DNA from: Cycas panzhihuaensis
Taxonomy: Eukaryota > Cycadophyta
Assembly (NCBI GenBank): GCA_023213395.1
Contig: CM041465.1
Coordinates: 186,875,741-186,939,740, forward strand
Length of the DNA: 64,000 bases
Reading direction: 5' to 3'
Numbering within the stretch: position 1 is the stretch's first letter; each line of letters starts with the position of its first letter. Under the pieces are notes generated by a model, which was given only the letters and a program-made list of their open reading frames with translations, was not told where the DNA came from and made no database searches. This document shows positions 46,201-58,619 of this stretch, piece by piece. The translations under genes were made by a program, and so were the position numbers.

Positions 46201-49011
46201 CCCAAATTCCATATATCACTCTCCATCAATGTAGCTCTCCATTGTGAATCTCATCTCATTGGAATATTGGTGTCTATCACTAGCTTTGGTTGGCATGTTA
46301 ATACTTGATCTCCAATCATCATATAGGTCTTCAATCGTCAATGGAACATGGGGTTATAATCCATATCTCTTCATCTAATAGCTCCTCATCATCAATCTTC
46401 AACTAGGTCCTGCTTCTGTCTCAAACATAATGTTAGACAAACAAACCTCCACACCTATTGAATCATGGCTCAAAAAGGAGAAGAAATGAAAGATAAAACC
46501 TATAATCATATGACACTCATCATTATACATTATAACTCTTTAAACTAACATCTAAACTAATCACAATACATTCCCCTTTATAGATCACATTGTTTATAAG
46601 CTAAACAACCCCATAGGCTTCAAACTCTTACAATTCTACTACTGTGATCTTCGTATAAGATGTATGCACTCCAATGTACTCAAGGAACAAATGGAAGGCT
46701 TCTGACTGGTCCAAACACATAACTAGAGGGAACATATGCCATGAATAGTTACAACAAGGGATCCTAATACTTATTCGTTATAGCTTCTACTATAAATCTA
46801 TGGGAGACAAACACTAACCTACACCGACCTCATCATCTACATCATGGTACCTACTACAATGCAACCTTACAGGATAATTATATTATAACATGATAAATGC
46901 ATAACTAATTTTAAGGTATCTCATCATAGACCTTTCCATTTACACTTGAAATTTTATCTAACACACTATCTTGGTTCCATATCAGACTTATTTAGATATG
47001 CACACATGTTAAACCTACATCAAAACATGCCACAAACCCTTATGTTATCATTAATCCAACTAACCAATGTATAACAGTCCATCATAATTGAAAATCGCTC
47101 ATACAAGCAAATTTTAAACTTCATATCACCTTATATACATCAAATGCAATAGAATTTGAATATAATATGAATAAACACACTCATTTGAGTGAATAAATCA
47201 CATAAATATGAACATGTGTAATGATCTATGCCACACTGACCACAGTAATAGAGTTTGCAATACTTGTAGCTAAGGTATCTCACTATTCTCGCCCTCTTCT
47301 TCACCCTCAAACTTGCCTAATTAACTTGTCATGTAACTCACATGCAATAAATATACCTTTGCCTCATCTCACCTTATCATGTCCTCTTCTTCGTCCAAAA
47401 AGCTCCTTCATGCAAATCACATTCTAAGGAGCACCATGTTGCCACATCTCGCCCATAACTCTGCCATGTATTCACATGGAATAAGAGTTCACAATCGGCT
47501 TATATCCCCATCATTACTGTCAACGAAGTGTGCCTAATGCACTCTCTTCACCTCAAATTACCAATTAGTATGTCACCAAGACTGCATCTAAGACTCTCAC
47601 ATTGCCATAACTTAATGTCACCTCACATCACTAATAATCCTCAGTCTGGTCACTTAATATTAGTAGATATCAAAATATTTCAAGCCTTAATTATCTCAAT
47701 ATTGATCCCTTCAAAAAAAACCTCAAAACTATAAGGTTGATAGACCTTAAGAAAAGCTCCTTAAATAAAGGTAACCGTATAACCTTTATCTAATCAAACT
47801 AGGCACATATTTAACAAAATATTTGATATCAAACTATCATTTATAAAGTCACAAATACGATGAATATAAAGAATGACTTTATAAAGAAAAAGTGGCAAAC
47901 AAAATTATTCACTAACGACATATATATTAAAGGGCAACATAGGTTAAATATCAAATGACGAATTAGATTTATCACAGGTGAAAAAAAAATAAACGACAAT
48001 GTAATATATATGACTGCAAGTATATCATGGGTGATATCAACTAATTAATGATATACATTAGCAATTGTATAAATAAATAAATGACTGATAGGATGATAAT
48101 ATATAAAGAGCGGCATCAAATTTATCACAGTTACAAGTAAAAAATATAAACATGTAGGTCATAAAATCAACATAGGCGATGGCAATATATTTATTAATAG
48201 GTGGACATAGGACAAAGTATAAATATGCAGGTTGGCGAATACTATAAAATACATGTATGATGCAAAGGAAAAAAAAAACATCACACAACTGACAAAAATA
48301 TTAACACACAGGTGTGACATAGTGTTAAATAAAATATGGTTGTTGAAATATCAGGTGATTTCATAAATATTAAGATGATAGTAACAGCTACGACTTGATT
48401 ACAACATCCCTATATACATTAATGGCCACATCATAAAATATATTTCACCAAATATATTATATATGATATCATGTACATCACGGCTGCTAATTAAACGAGG
48501 GCATTTAAATCAAATTATTAATGCATATCTTGTATAAGAGCATACCTCATATTATTAGCCATATTAAATCATTGATGGACCTGTAATTGCCTCACAAGAG
48601 TTTTGCACTCTTCCACTAATCAATAGAGGGCTGGTAAATGTCTGAAATAGGGTGCACAGCTTCACTCAACACACTGGCAATCTCAAACACTTTCAAAACT
48701 AGATAAACACACCTCTAGGGCTTTGTAAACTTAATGGCACTTTCAAATAAGGATCTGGCACCTTCAACAAGCTCAAACGAGGCTCAAATAGCTGGCAACA
48801 GAGTAACCACTCGTTCACACACCTCCATAGAGCTTAGAATGTATGTAAACAAAGACAGAAGGCTTCTGGGACCTCCAACAATCATACGCATCTCCATAAC
48901 ACTTCTGTAGGGTTGTCAGATAAGCCAATCCACTCAGGGCAAGCCAACATGGCCTAGTACCAATGATTGGATACTCTAAACAATAATACGCTACTTGTGC
49001 ATGACCTATAA
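46201..49011 (-). other. Copia-5 internal DNA without recognised coding
   Basis: About 2.8 kb where gag, protease and integrase should be. Short open frames on both strands have no family resemblance. It is either extreme decay or unrelated filler DNA. Confidence 0.5.
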
Positions 49012-49023
49012 GCTTTGATACCA
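49012..49023 (-). other. Primer-binding site of Copia-5
   Basis: The minus strand reads TGGTATCAAAGC, 11 of 12 matches to the initiator-tRNA-Met site, adjoining the LTR. Confidence 0.92.
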
Positions 49024-49343
49024 TGTTGAAAAATATAAATAAAAGCAAAGGTCAATAGGATCTTTCACATCAAGCAGATTACAGTAGAAATCATGCATAT
49101 GGGATACCAGATTGTGGTGGGAAACCCTTATGGGTGAAAATCCATGAAATAATATTAATTATATTTTTGGCAATCTAATATTATACATAGTTCAGACTTC
49201 GATCTATATTTATAGATCTAAAATGCCTAAATATAATGATAATTACATCCATTAACTCACCCATATTGAAAATATTCCATCTGTATATTAGGCCCATAAA
49301 TAGGCCCACTTTACATTAATTGGTATATTAACATATTCTAGCA
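49024..49343 (-). repeat. 5' LTR of Copia-5 (320 bp)
   Basis: Plus strand TGTTGAAAAATA to TTCTAGCA. It is about 30 bp longer than the partner at its far end. The outer end is fixed by the AATAA duplication. Confidence 0.86.
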
Positions 49344-49348
49344 AATAA

Positions 49349-51810
49349 CACCAAATTCAATAAATGAAATTAGGTACTTTCTAACATTCATCAATGATTT
49401 CTCCAAAAGAAACTGGGGTTTATTTTCTCTCTAGTAAATTGGAAGTCTTAGATTACTTCAAAGAATCACATGTTAAATTAGAAAGTGAATACAAGATCAA
49501 GATTCTTTGATTTGACGAAGGAGAGGAATATAATTCAAGAAACTTCTGTTAGTTTTATAAAATAAATGGGATACATAAATACTAATAACTCTATATACAC
49601 CACAATCAAATAGAGTGGTTGAATGTATGAATAGAACAGTTATGGAGATGGCATAAAGCATAATAAGAGAAAAATCATTGACAAAAATATATTGGGCAAA
49701 AGTAATTAACATGACAATCTATCTTATTAATAGAATCCTAACACAAGCTTTGGGTAAGATAACTCTTAAAGAATTATAAACTGGTTGAAGACTAAATGTA
49801 AGTCATCATAAAATTTTTGAAAGTAAAGCATATGTTCACATTCCTGACAATAAAAGAAAAAAGTATAGAATATATAATGATTTGAAATAATAACCAATTC
49901 AAAGCATATAGATGCATAGATCCGAAAACAAATAGGATCTATGTTAGTAGGGATGTAATTTTTAATGAACTGGTAAATCAAAAAGAAATTAGAGATTACC
50001 TATAAATTAAAAGAGACACACAGATATATGTACTGATTAAAGAAGTATTTAGAGTCACTATTACAAAAAAAGATACATTATATAGTGAGCTACAAGAAGA
50101 TAACATCCTAAAACAACCTTAATTGATTGAAGAAAAGTAAAACATTTTTAAAGAAGATCAAATTTCTTCTCAGGATAGCGGCCATAAATCTTCAAGGAAA
50201 TTACCTAAGTGGAACATTAAAACTCTTGGAGATTCTAAAGGGAATATTTTTACTAAAGAACTAGGTCATAGAAACATCAAAGCTTATTGTGATATGTTGA
50301 ACCATAGAATTATTCATAAACTTATGGTCATCCTAAATACAAGGAAGCCATGGATGCAAAAATTAATAGCATCAAAAGGAATAAGACCTAAAAATTAATG
50401 GATGCACCCAAAAATAAACCCATTATTTTTTACAAATGGATTTATAAAATAAAGGAGAAGTCAGATGACACTGTTAAAAGGTACCAAGCAAGATTGATTG
50501 TAAAAGGTTATACTCAAATAGAAGGAATAAAGTATGAGGAAACCTTCTTGCCAATAACTGAATTAATTATTATACTTATAGTAATAGCTATGGCAACCCA
50601 ATTTAAATGGAAAGTCATACAACTTGAAGTCAAAAGTATTTTTTTCAATGGAGATTTAACTGAAGAAGTTTACATATATCAACCAATGGGATATGTTAAA
50701 AAGGGCGAGGAGCATCTCATCTATAAATTGAAAAAGGCTTTATATGGACTGAAATAGGTACCTAGATCATGATATACAAAACTGGATCAACATCTACAAC
50801 AAATAGGTTTTTCTAGAAGTGACTCAGAACTTAGTCTTTACATCAAAATGAATAAAGATAATTTAATAACTATCATTGTAGTCTATATAGGTGACATGAT
50901 AGTTACAAGAAACAATGATAAAATAATCTGATAAGTCCTACAAATGGAAGATCAATTTAAAATGATAGATATGGGTTTACTTTATTATTATTTAGATCTT
51001 AAAATCAACCAACAAAAAGAATCTATTTTCATATCCCAAAAAAAATATGTCAAAACAACTACTTCAAAGATTCAAAATGGAATACTGCAATAGTAGTGCT
51101 ACTCTAATAAAAATTGGTTACATTCTAAATACTGATGATGATGGTCAAACTATAAATAGAACATTGTATAAACAATTGATAGGTAGTATTATCTACCTCA
51201 TAGCCACAAGACTAGGTATTTCATACATAATGTGAGTTGTATCTAGATATATGCAATATCCAAAATTATCCCACTGAAATATTGTTAAAAGAATTCTCAT
51301 ACAAATTAAAGGAGCTCAAATAATAGGTCTCAATTATACTCAAGCCTCAAATTTTCAGTTAATTAGGTATAGTGATTCAAATTGAGTAGAAGATAAGCAA
51401 GAAAGAAAGTCTACCATAGGATATTACTTCTTACTTAGATCTATAGTCATTTCCTTGAGTAGCAAGAAACAGTCTACAATAGTTATATCATCCACTGAAG
51501 TAGAATACAAAGCAATCGTTAGTGCAATTTGCCAAGAAATATGGTTTAGACAAATACTCAAGGATTTGAAGCAAAATAAGATCAACCTACATCCATTTTT
51601 TGTGATAACCAAAGTGTTATCAAATTAACAAAGAACCCAGTATATTGGAGTTCACCATCGCTTCATCAAAAAAAAAGTTCAAAGTAAAGAAATAGACTTA
51701 TTATACTACAGTAGTAAGAAATAGCTTGATGATATTTTCATCAAAGCACTTCCAAAAGATAAATTCCAATATCTTAGACAACTACTTAGTGTTGAAAATA
51801 AAAGATAAAA
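49349..51810 (+). pseudogene. Copia-4 rest of integrase, RT and RNase H
   Basis: Integrase resumes with TPNSINEIRYFLTFINDF; VVECMNRTVMEMA near 49618 keeps the catalytic Glu region. RT begins near 50341 and has a 119-codon open segment (50398-50757) with FYKWIYKIKEK, ARLIVKGYTQ and EVKSIFFNGDL. The catalytic box is changed to YIGD at 50884-50895, losing one Asp. A frameshift follows near 51040; the remaining RT and RNase H (SNKKQ-type text near 51460) reach about 51800. Degenerate purine text (aagataagg) precedes the 3' LTR. Confidence 0.85.
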
Positions 51811-51833
51811 CATTAAGATAAGGTATTAGAGAA

Positions 51834-52036
51834 ATAATTGTGTTCTATCTTTTATTCCCAAAGTCTCCTAAAGTAAAGTTAAGGGTTATATGTTCAACCC
51901 TTTTTTAATGTACTTGTGACACTTGGCCAACATGCATTGGGATTTCTATGTACACATGATATATTTATATGAGAGATTTTCTTTCCTTATTAATGCATTA
52001 AATCATTGTTTTCTCAATTCAATAATTGTTGTGACA
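51834..52036 (+). repeat. 3' LTR of Copia-4 (203 bp)
   Basis: It aligns with 42780-43010 through 'gttatatg.ccaacccc' and 'acttggccaacatg' and ends GTGACA. Confidence 0.86.
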
Positions 52037-52041
52037 TAATA

Positions 52042-52619
52042 CACCACTTTAACTTTATGCACAATTGCATGCCACTTTTCGCAACATATAAACACCATCT
52101 ATGTATCTCATATCATACACTTTTTTGTCTAATTAACCCCTCTATTTGCCATACAACTCTATAATAGCATTTGTATAACTAGTAATATTTATAATCGCTA
52201 AGTTGCGAGTACAAATATAAGACAAAGGTTTCTCATCTCACACCATTCAAAAGCATATAAACTCTCCTAACTTCAAGTATCTTAAAAGTTCTAGAATATT
52301 AGCCTTCAATATAGACAACATTGACATAGAGAAAGGGTCAAGTAAGCTTAGCCCCACTCCATGTGTTTCTTCTCTAGTGTTCATAGGACACCCACTCGTC
52401 AAAGCATGTTATAAATCCTAATCTATGACCACCTAAAATACACCAAAGGTTCTCTTATTAGCAATTGCCTTCTACAAGTAACAAACAACCATCATATAGG
52501 ATCCTTTGCCTCCTTACTCATTGGACATACTTCTTGCTACTAGGATATATCATATATCTTCCTATCTAATAGACTAGAAGAACTTGACATGGTTCTCTTA
52601 AGCCACCATGGACCTTCTC
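52042..52619 (+). other. DNA between Copia-4 and the right direct repeat
   Basis: No coding recognised. By position it should rejoin 42086-42779 if Copia-4 is removed. Confidence 0.4.
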
Positions 52620-53440
52620 CTTCATTTCCATTAAAGTCCATGAAATTGGAAACAACTCCCTCTAAAAATAGGACTTGATAAACTCTATTATCTATAAAAT
52701 GTTGTTTGTATTATTTAGAATTAAGAATTTTTTGGTCAATTTTAGCATTTTTATAATGTAAGTGTAGATTTCTACTCATTTTATACACCAAGTTATACAA
52801 GGAGGATTTTTTAAGTTTCTAATTTCTTCTCCATGTATATCTTTCTATGTACGTTTATAACATGCTTATACATGTTTGTAGCAGGTCAAAAGCTATGAAT
52901 GGACTTCAACTACCTAGCATAATCCTTTTTGGCATACTAATAGAAGTTAGCACTCAAAAGCCAAGTTCTTCCATTGCGACTTAACATACTATATTTTTAT
53001 GTTCTCAATACACTATGTATAATTAAGGGATGCTTAAAGGATAGTTGCAAGAATGTCATTTGTGGAACACTACTTAAGGAACAATTGACAAGAGTGCAAC
53101 CCATGGAAGAATGCCAATAGAACGTAAGTTGAATACATATGAAATGGTACATGTATGGGAGTGTCAAGTGCCAGCAAATTGACTTTAGAATAACACATAT
53201 AATAGAACAAGTCTAAAATGGCACGTGGTGGAATGATTACAGGAACAACATCTATAGTAATGCTTGTTAGTTGTTATAGAACTCTTGTCTTTATCCTTGT
53301 GACTCATTAATTGGTATCATAACACTATCATCTCCCTTAGGACATGTTAAATGGCATCAAAGCTCTATCTCCTCCCCAACTACATGTCAATTGGTATCAG
53401 AGTTTTATCATTTCCTTCATTGTCCATCATGGTTAATCTA
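52620..53440 (+). repeat. Right copy of the dispersed direct repeat, candidate 5' LTR of Gypsy-B
   Basis: Partner of 40950-42085. It ends in three PBS-like units exactly 40 bp apart (tggtatca at 53312, tggcatca at 53352, tggtatca at 53392). Gypsy-B gag starts 550 bp further on, so this copy may be the 5' LTR and primer region of Gypsy-B. The alternative is that both copies are LTRs of one older element containing Copia-4. Confidence 0.55.
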
Positions 53441-53992
53441 AAGTACAAGAAATAAAATATTTTTGGGGGGGAATTTTTAGTTATCATAGTAATGCAAAAA
53501 AAAAGTAACAATACAATTTAATGATCTAAGAAAATTCAACTTGGTAGTAGCATAAGATCTAGCGACATGAATCAAAGGGACTAAAGACATAAAAAACAAA
53601 CCTATTGACACTTATAAAGAAGCAAACTCAAAAGCAAGAATGGTAGCACACAAGTAGATGTTACTAAGGTAGTTATAATTATGCATATAAAAGTGAAGTA
53701 TAGTTATAAAGAAGTTTGGTTGGGGGGGGAGGAAGAGGGGAGGGTTAGAAACTACTAGCCAAATCCATAATTATAAATATATACTTACAAATAATAATAA
53801 AAGACATATTCCTCATAATTATAATCTATTCTAGATCATAAATTCTAATATTAGAGCTAAGCAAAGCTGAAGATAATTTGTTAGAAGTAAAAGTAAATGG
53901 TTTAAACACAGGCTAAATATATCAAGGAAGGTTGAATTCCCCAATAATTGGCATTACTAATAATGTGACTTCAAAGGACCAAGAGTGAAGAA
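53441..53992 (+). other. Leader before Gypsy-B gag, non-coding
   Basis: AT-rich with a G run at 53464-53471 and another G-rich patch at 53720-53742. No coding recognised. Confidence 0.45.
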
Positions 53993-54910
53993 GTGGGCAG
54001 TATGAAATTAGATGATGAAAATATTAGGGGAACAAATTCCCTAGAGGCAAAGATAAAAACGATGAAAAAAGAGGCAAATAATTTTCATGGAGAAATAAGA
54101 AACCAAATGATACAGATGCTACAAGCCCTATACCTACAAACTGTAAAGACAATGTTACCTATTATGGAGCCGAAAACATATGACCTTCTCAATGTATCTA
54201 TGACTTTAAAGGTAAAAACAAATATGGAAATTCTAATGTATGATGCCATGGGAGCTATGGACGCGCTTGATAATTGGCTGAGGTAAATGGAGGTATATTT
54301 TCCTTATCAAAATTATATTGATGCACAAAGTTTTTACTTAGCTAAAGATGGAAAGGTATGGGTTGTCATGGTGGGAGTGTTTAGTCAAGATATGAGGAAA
54401 ATAAAATAGAGTACCCAATATGTTATGGGGTACTTTTAAGATGACTATCAATAGTATGTTATATGATAGATTATCTTCATGATCTGTAATAATAATGATA
54501 ATATTTAAGGTAAAAACTCAAATAAAGTATACAATCTTATTTCAAAATTTTTCAATAACTAACTATTAAGTTGGAAGCCAATGTTGAGGATCAAACCTTA
54601 ATGTTGAAATATATGGGAGAACTTTTCTTCCATATTCAAAAAGAATTGGAGTTATTGGAAGCCCTTGTATACAAAGAAGCAGTGCAAAAAACAATCATGA
54701 TAGAAGGGGAGTTAAAATGTAGGGATCCAATTCCACTCAACAAGGCAAGTCCCTCATGTCAAGTGTATCAAAATCAAAGAAGTTCTTAGCCAAATAAAAA
54801 TCAATCAAACATTGATCAATAGCCACTAGAGTGATAAGAAATATATATCAAGTATTGTGAGAAACCCAAGCACACAAATACTAATTATTGGAACTACATC
54901 CAAAGTGTAA
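53993..54910 (+). pseudogene. Gypsy-B Gag
   Basis: The ATG at 53993 starts a 97-codon segment with ALDNWLR near 54265, continuing in frame past a stop with MEVYFPYQNYIDAQSFYLAKDGKVW split across stops. These are features of the plant gypsy capsid domain. After a frame change, LKYMGELFFHIQKELELLEA (near 54607) and GELKCRDPIPLNK (near 54708) give the C-terminal part. A CCHC-like remnant (YCEKPKHTNTNYW) is near 54852. The sequence is then broken by the LTR-9 insertion at 54943. Confidence 0.78.
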
Positions 54911-54942
54911 GCCTAGGTAAACTCTAGAGGCTTAAGTATAAA

Positions 54943-55642
54943 TGTTACATGCCAATTCCCCTAAATAGACCAAGGCACTTTTCAAAATGAAAAAATATTG
55001 AGTATTTTATTACAATTATGATATTGAAATAAATAGAACCAAGCTATACCATATGGATAATACCATAAAGTTTCTCGTTGGCTTCAAAACAAGTGGTTGC
55101 AAACCTTAAACAAATACCATATGAAGAAGTTATGACTATTTGAAATTTGTAATCCTAAATGCAGATTATTGAAGGCCAACTTCAAGGCTGACCTAACCTA
55201 CAATATCATGGATTCTTTTATGAGAATTAGATGTGTGACTTATATAAATAGTGGTTCGGTCATTTAGAAACTTATGCTTTTAGATTTTATTTGTTTCTTC
55301 ACTTATTTGAGAGAAGACTTTATTTGGCAAGCACCCCTCCTTCAAAGAGGGACAAGCTTTTATGAAAGCTTTGTAGAAGGCACTTACAAAAGTTTTGTAA
55401 TAAAGATAATTTTTATTATTAAATGTTATTTCATTTTTAATTATAAAATTATCATATTTGCTATTATTCTATTTCCTTATGCATTATCATAATTGTTATT
55501 ATATCAGTATTTCTTCTTTTCGATGCAATTCAGAATGGTCATTAGCATGTTTTTACCCATATATTTTGGTATTCAATAGTATTTGAGTATTTCTATTATC
55601 ATCTACTATTGAAATCAATGAACAACCTTGTGAGATCCACCA
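54943..55642 (+). repeat. 5' LTR of LTR-9 (700 bp)
   Basis: It starts TGTTACATGCC and ends GATCCACCA. It aligns with 59865-60566 throughout. Confidence 0.8.
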
Positions 55643-55646
55643 TAAA

Positions 55647-55658
55647 TGGTACTAGAGC
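55647..55658 (+). other. Primer-binding site of LTR-9
   Basis: TGGTACTAGAGC, 10 of 12 matches to the initiator-tRNA-Met site, four bases after the LTR. Confidence 0.75.
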
Positions 55659-56610
55659 ATGGTTTTGTCCATTTATGGTTTTATCACATATTTACAATTT
55701 TAGACATGCAAATAATCAAATTTGAGAAGAACGACAACTAGTTTGAGATAACTGAACTTGTGCCATAAAGTTTGAGTTACTATATTACAAGTTTTAAAGC
55801 CAAATTATAAAATTTATAAGAGTTTCAACCTCAATATGATATCCACTACTATTTATAAAGCCCAAAATCTGCCACTACAAATTTGGCAACTATAATAAGA
55901 GTGGCATTTGATTAAGCTTAGTTCTTTTTTTAGTACACCCACCTTAAAGTTTAAAAGTGATTTCAAACACGTCAAATATTAGAATCAATAATTATCAATA
56001 ATTTAGTAACAAGTACTACAATTATCCCCAAAACCTTAAATTTCATCAACTTCAAAAGATTATTACATAAATTACAAGTCCTCAAATCATCCCAAACCAA
56101 ATTCATTAGAAGTGTTTTTCCATTACATTTGTTTCAAAGATTCCATCTAGTTTTTATAATTAGAATACAAGTTATTTTAATCAAGTGATAAAGTTCTATT
56201 TTGCCTTAAACTTTTAATAAATGTATATCAAGAATTTTTTTTGGCAAATTATTTCAATAAGCAATCATTTTGTTGATTTTGTAAAATTAAAAAAAAAAAT
56301 GGAAATACCAGTATACTTGGTTGAGAGATACGTAGATTCTCATGAGTGGCTAATAGAGATCTGAAATTCCTTCCAAACACATATTATTACTAACATCCCT
56401 AAGCATATCACATTCGCTATTAAACATTTAGCAAGACAAATAAACTATCAACCATAATTTGGAGAATGAAAAACCTAAGAATTGTAAATTTTAAAAGATT
56501 TAAAGATGCTCTTATGGGAATGATTAAAAACTGTTAGAGCATTATTTCCCTAATGTGTTAAGCTAAGTCCAACCAATTAAAGAGTCAAACCAAACAAATA
56601 TCAAGAAAAA
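55659..56610 (+). other. LTR-9 leader, non-coding
   Basis: AT-rich, with no protein similarity recognised. Confidence 0.45.
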
Positions 56611-56613
56611 CTA

Positions 56614-56815
56614 GTTGAAATGCATAAACTAAGAAATGAAGAGTTTACTTATGAGAAGTTTAAAGAATAAATAATTAAGATACAAGAACCAAATGATGAA
56701 GAATCCACTTATGAGTAGAATGAAGAAGGAACAATTGAAATGCATAAACTAATCAAGGGAGAATCCACCTATAAAGAATATGAAAAGAAAAATGTTAATA
56801 TATATGAATTGTTGA
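56614..56815 (+). repeat. 60-bp tandem repeat with coding periodicity
   Basis: Units start at 56614, 56674, 56734 and 56794, each exactly 60 bp, so each encodes 20 residues in the same frame. Reading: VEMHKLRNEEFTYEKFKE, IKIQEPNDEESTYE, IEMHKLIKGESTYKEYEK, VNIYELLRNLG. The repeat is rich in Glu and Lys with Tyr at a fixed place. Two units end or are interrupted by stops. It is probably the remains of a repetitive protein of the element. Confidence 0.85.
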
Positions 56816-58196
56816 GAAACCTAGGTCCCAATAACTAGAAACCACCACCAAAATCTAAACTATTTTACAACTAATTATAAGAATTGAAACTAAAATTTTA
56901 CATACAAGTTCTTAAACATGAGATAATATAATAAATAAATTAAAAAAATAAAGCATCACATGTACACCAGATATAACGTAATAAAACCCTAGCAGTGTGC
57001 TGAGAAAATATTCACACAAGAAATGTAGCAATCTTTATTATCCAAGAATGGAAAAGCGTACATAATCTGTAACAAAATACTCACAGCAACAACTAGTTGT
57101 CTCTTCTCAATACAATACATCCAATACATTGAATACCATCAACATAATAAAAAAACACCCTAAATCAGGCTATATGAGAAAATCATACAAGACACAAATC
57201 TCGATCATCAAATTTGAAGTATTTTTAGTGAACAATCATGATTCTCTTTATAATTTAGTATGTTTTATAGTGCTAGCTTTTTAGGTGATCCCAAAGTAGA
57301 GCTTAACTAGTGAAGAAATCAATTATCAATCTTTCTCCTTGAGATCTTGGGAGTTAGTGTAGAAATTCTAATAACATCAAAATAAGAATGAGCCCACAAA
57401 AAGAAATTCTACACCAAATCATTTATACTTGCCATTGTTCTAAAAGTAAGAAAAGTAATACTTTTATTAAACTATAAAAATCTCCATTTAATGGTGAAGA
57501 AAACAACTAGCAAAAGAATGGTCAAGTTACAAAGAATAGATGATACAATTATACCATAAGGGGGACTCCAACCCTCCAAATACTTCCCCAAGGATGCTTC
57601 CCAACTCAAGTGCCTTTCACATTCGAGAACCAAGTCTCCAACTACGTAAATGAGCTCAAGAGGGCTCAATTTATAAAAAGAAACCCAAATTGCATGTTTA
57701 ACAAGTGGCAATCATGCAAGTATAACCACTAACAACCAAAATGCATGTTGTCCAAGTGTCATTCATGCAATTCTAAAAAGTTGCGACTTGTACCTAAGCT
57801 TAACGAACTCTAATTTGGCTCAAATTTGGTACATGTATAGGAACATATGTCCCTTTCGCTTCCTCTAAATTTTAGCTCATTTGGATATCATTTCACCACA
57901 TTTCATTGATTTAATAATAGTATGTATTTGTTGTTTTTCTGTTGGCTGTGGGATCAATTTTCTGCAAAACAATGCTTGAAATCTAATCAAATGATATTTT
58001 CTGAACCCCACCTTTTGCACACATGTAGTGGGATGTGTCTTCTTCCTTTCCACAAAATTTCATATAAATTTGATACCATTTGGCCCTATCTCTTTCAGTT
58101 ATGCCAATGCCTAGTATTTTCTTCATCCTGTAGACATATGGTAGATCCTCCTAGCATTTTCTACCTCCTATAAACATATGGTAGATCCTCCTGGAT
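56816..58196 (+). other. LTR-9 internal DNA, no gene recognised
   Basis: AT-rich. It includes a 17-base direct repeat (atatggtagatcctcct near 58135 and 58177) just upstream of the GC island. Confidence 0.45.
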
Positions 58197-58312
58197 CATT
58201 GGGTTTGGGGCTACCACCCCCAAACCCCCCATTTACGGAGGGGAGTTCCAGCTCCCCCTACATCCCCTGACCAAGGGAGGCTCTCACCCCCCTTGGATCC
58301 CCCCGCAAATGT
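58197..58312 (+). repeat. GC island of three consecutive hairpins
   Basis: In DNA of about 30% GC, this 115-bp module is mostly G and C. Perfect stems: GGGTTTGGGG (58201-58210) with CCCCAAACCC (58218-58227), 7-base loop; GGGGAG (58240-58245) with CTCCCC (58252-58257), 6-base loop; CCAAGGG (58271-58277) with CCCTTGG (58290-58296), 12-base loop. The class of repeat is not identified. Confidence 0.85.
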
Positions 58313-58619
58313 TTAGGAAGGAAACTGCATTACTAACTTATAAAAAATTTTGCCTCCAAAATATTATTGTCACATTATCTAATATGAATTATATAAAACA
58401 AAAATAATTTCAATAAAATATAAAGATGAATTAACATCAAAATTAGGGCAACACATTAACTCAAATGAGATAACTATTAAAAGATCAAACCTTGTTATAC
58501 TTTCTTTCTTTTTTTCTTTTTTTTTTTATAATTCCTCTTAAATCTCTACTTCATGTGGCTATAGAGAGCCCCATATCCCTTACTTATGAAGAATCTATAG
58601 TTGATATTCATCCTTCTCG

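Larger units (their letters stand above)
45345..49343 (-). mobile_element. Copia-5: partial copia element nested in Copia-4 integrase
   Basis: Minus-strand element of 4.0 kb with LTRs at 45345-45633 and 49024-49343, a PBS at 49012-49023, and a purine tract (minus strand TTAAGAGGGGA) next to the left LTR. The flanks carry the perfect duplication AATAA. Only RT and RNase H traces are found, at 45.68-46.2 kb; the remaining 2.8 kb of internal DNA is not recognisably copia. Confidence 0.9.
42780..52036 (+). mobile_element. Copia-4: Ty1/copia element split by Copia-5
   Basis: LTRs are at 42780-43010 and 51834-52036, with a PBS at 43011 and broken gag-pol between. Flanking 5-mers tgata (42775-42779) and taata (52037-52041) differ at one base, as expected of an aged target duplication. 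The element is related to Copia-1 and Copia-2 (two knuckles, similar RT text) but more decayed. Its integrase is interrupted at 45344/49344 by Copia-5 in the opposite orientation. Confidence 0.88.

Noticed and set aside
47221-47734. Two 68-codon plus-strand frames inside Copia-5
   Set aside because: No family resemblance, opposite strand to the element, and in C-rich low-G DNA where open frames are common.
57472-57711. 79-codon minus-strand frame inside LTR-9
   Set aside because: No recognised domain; its composition alone is not enough to call a gene.
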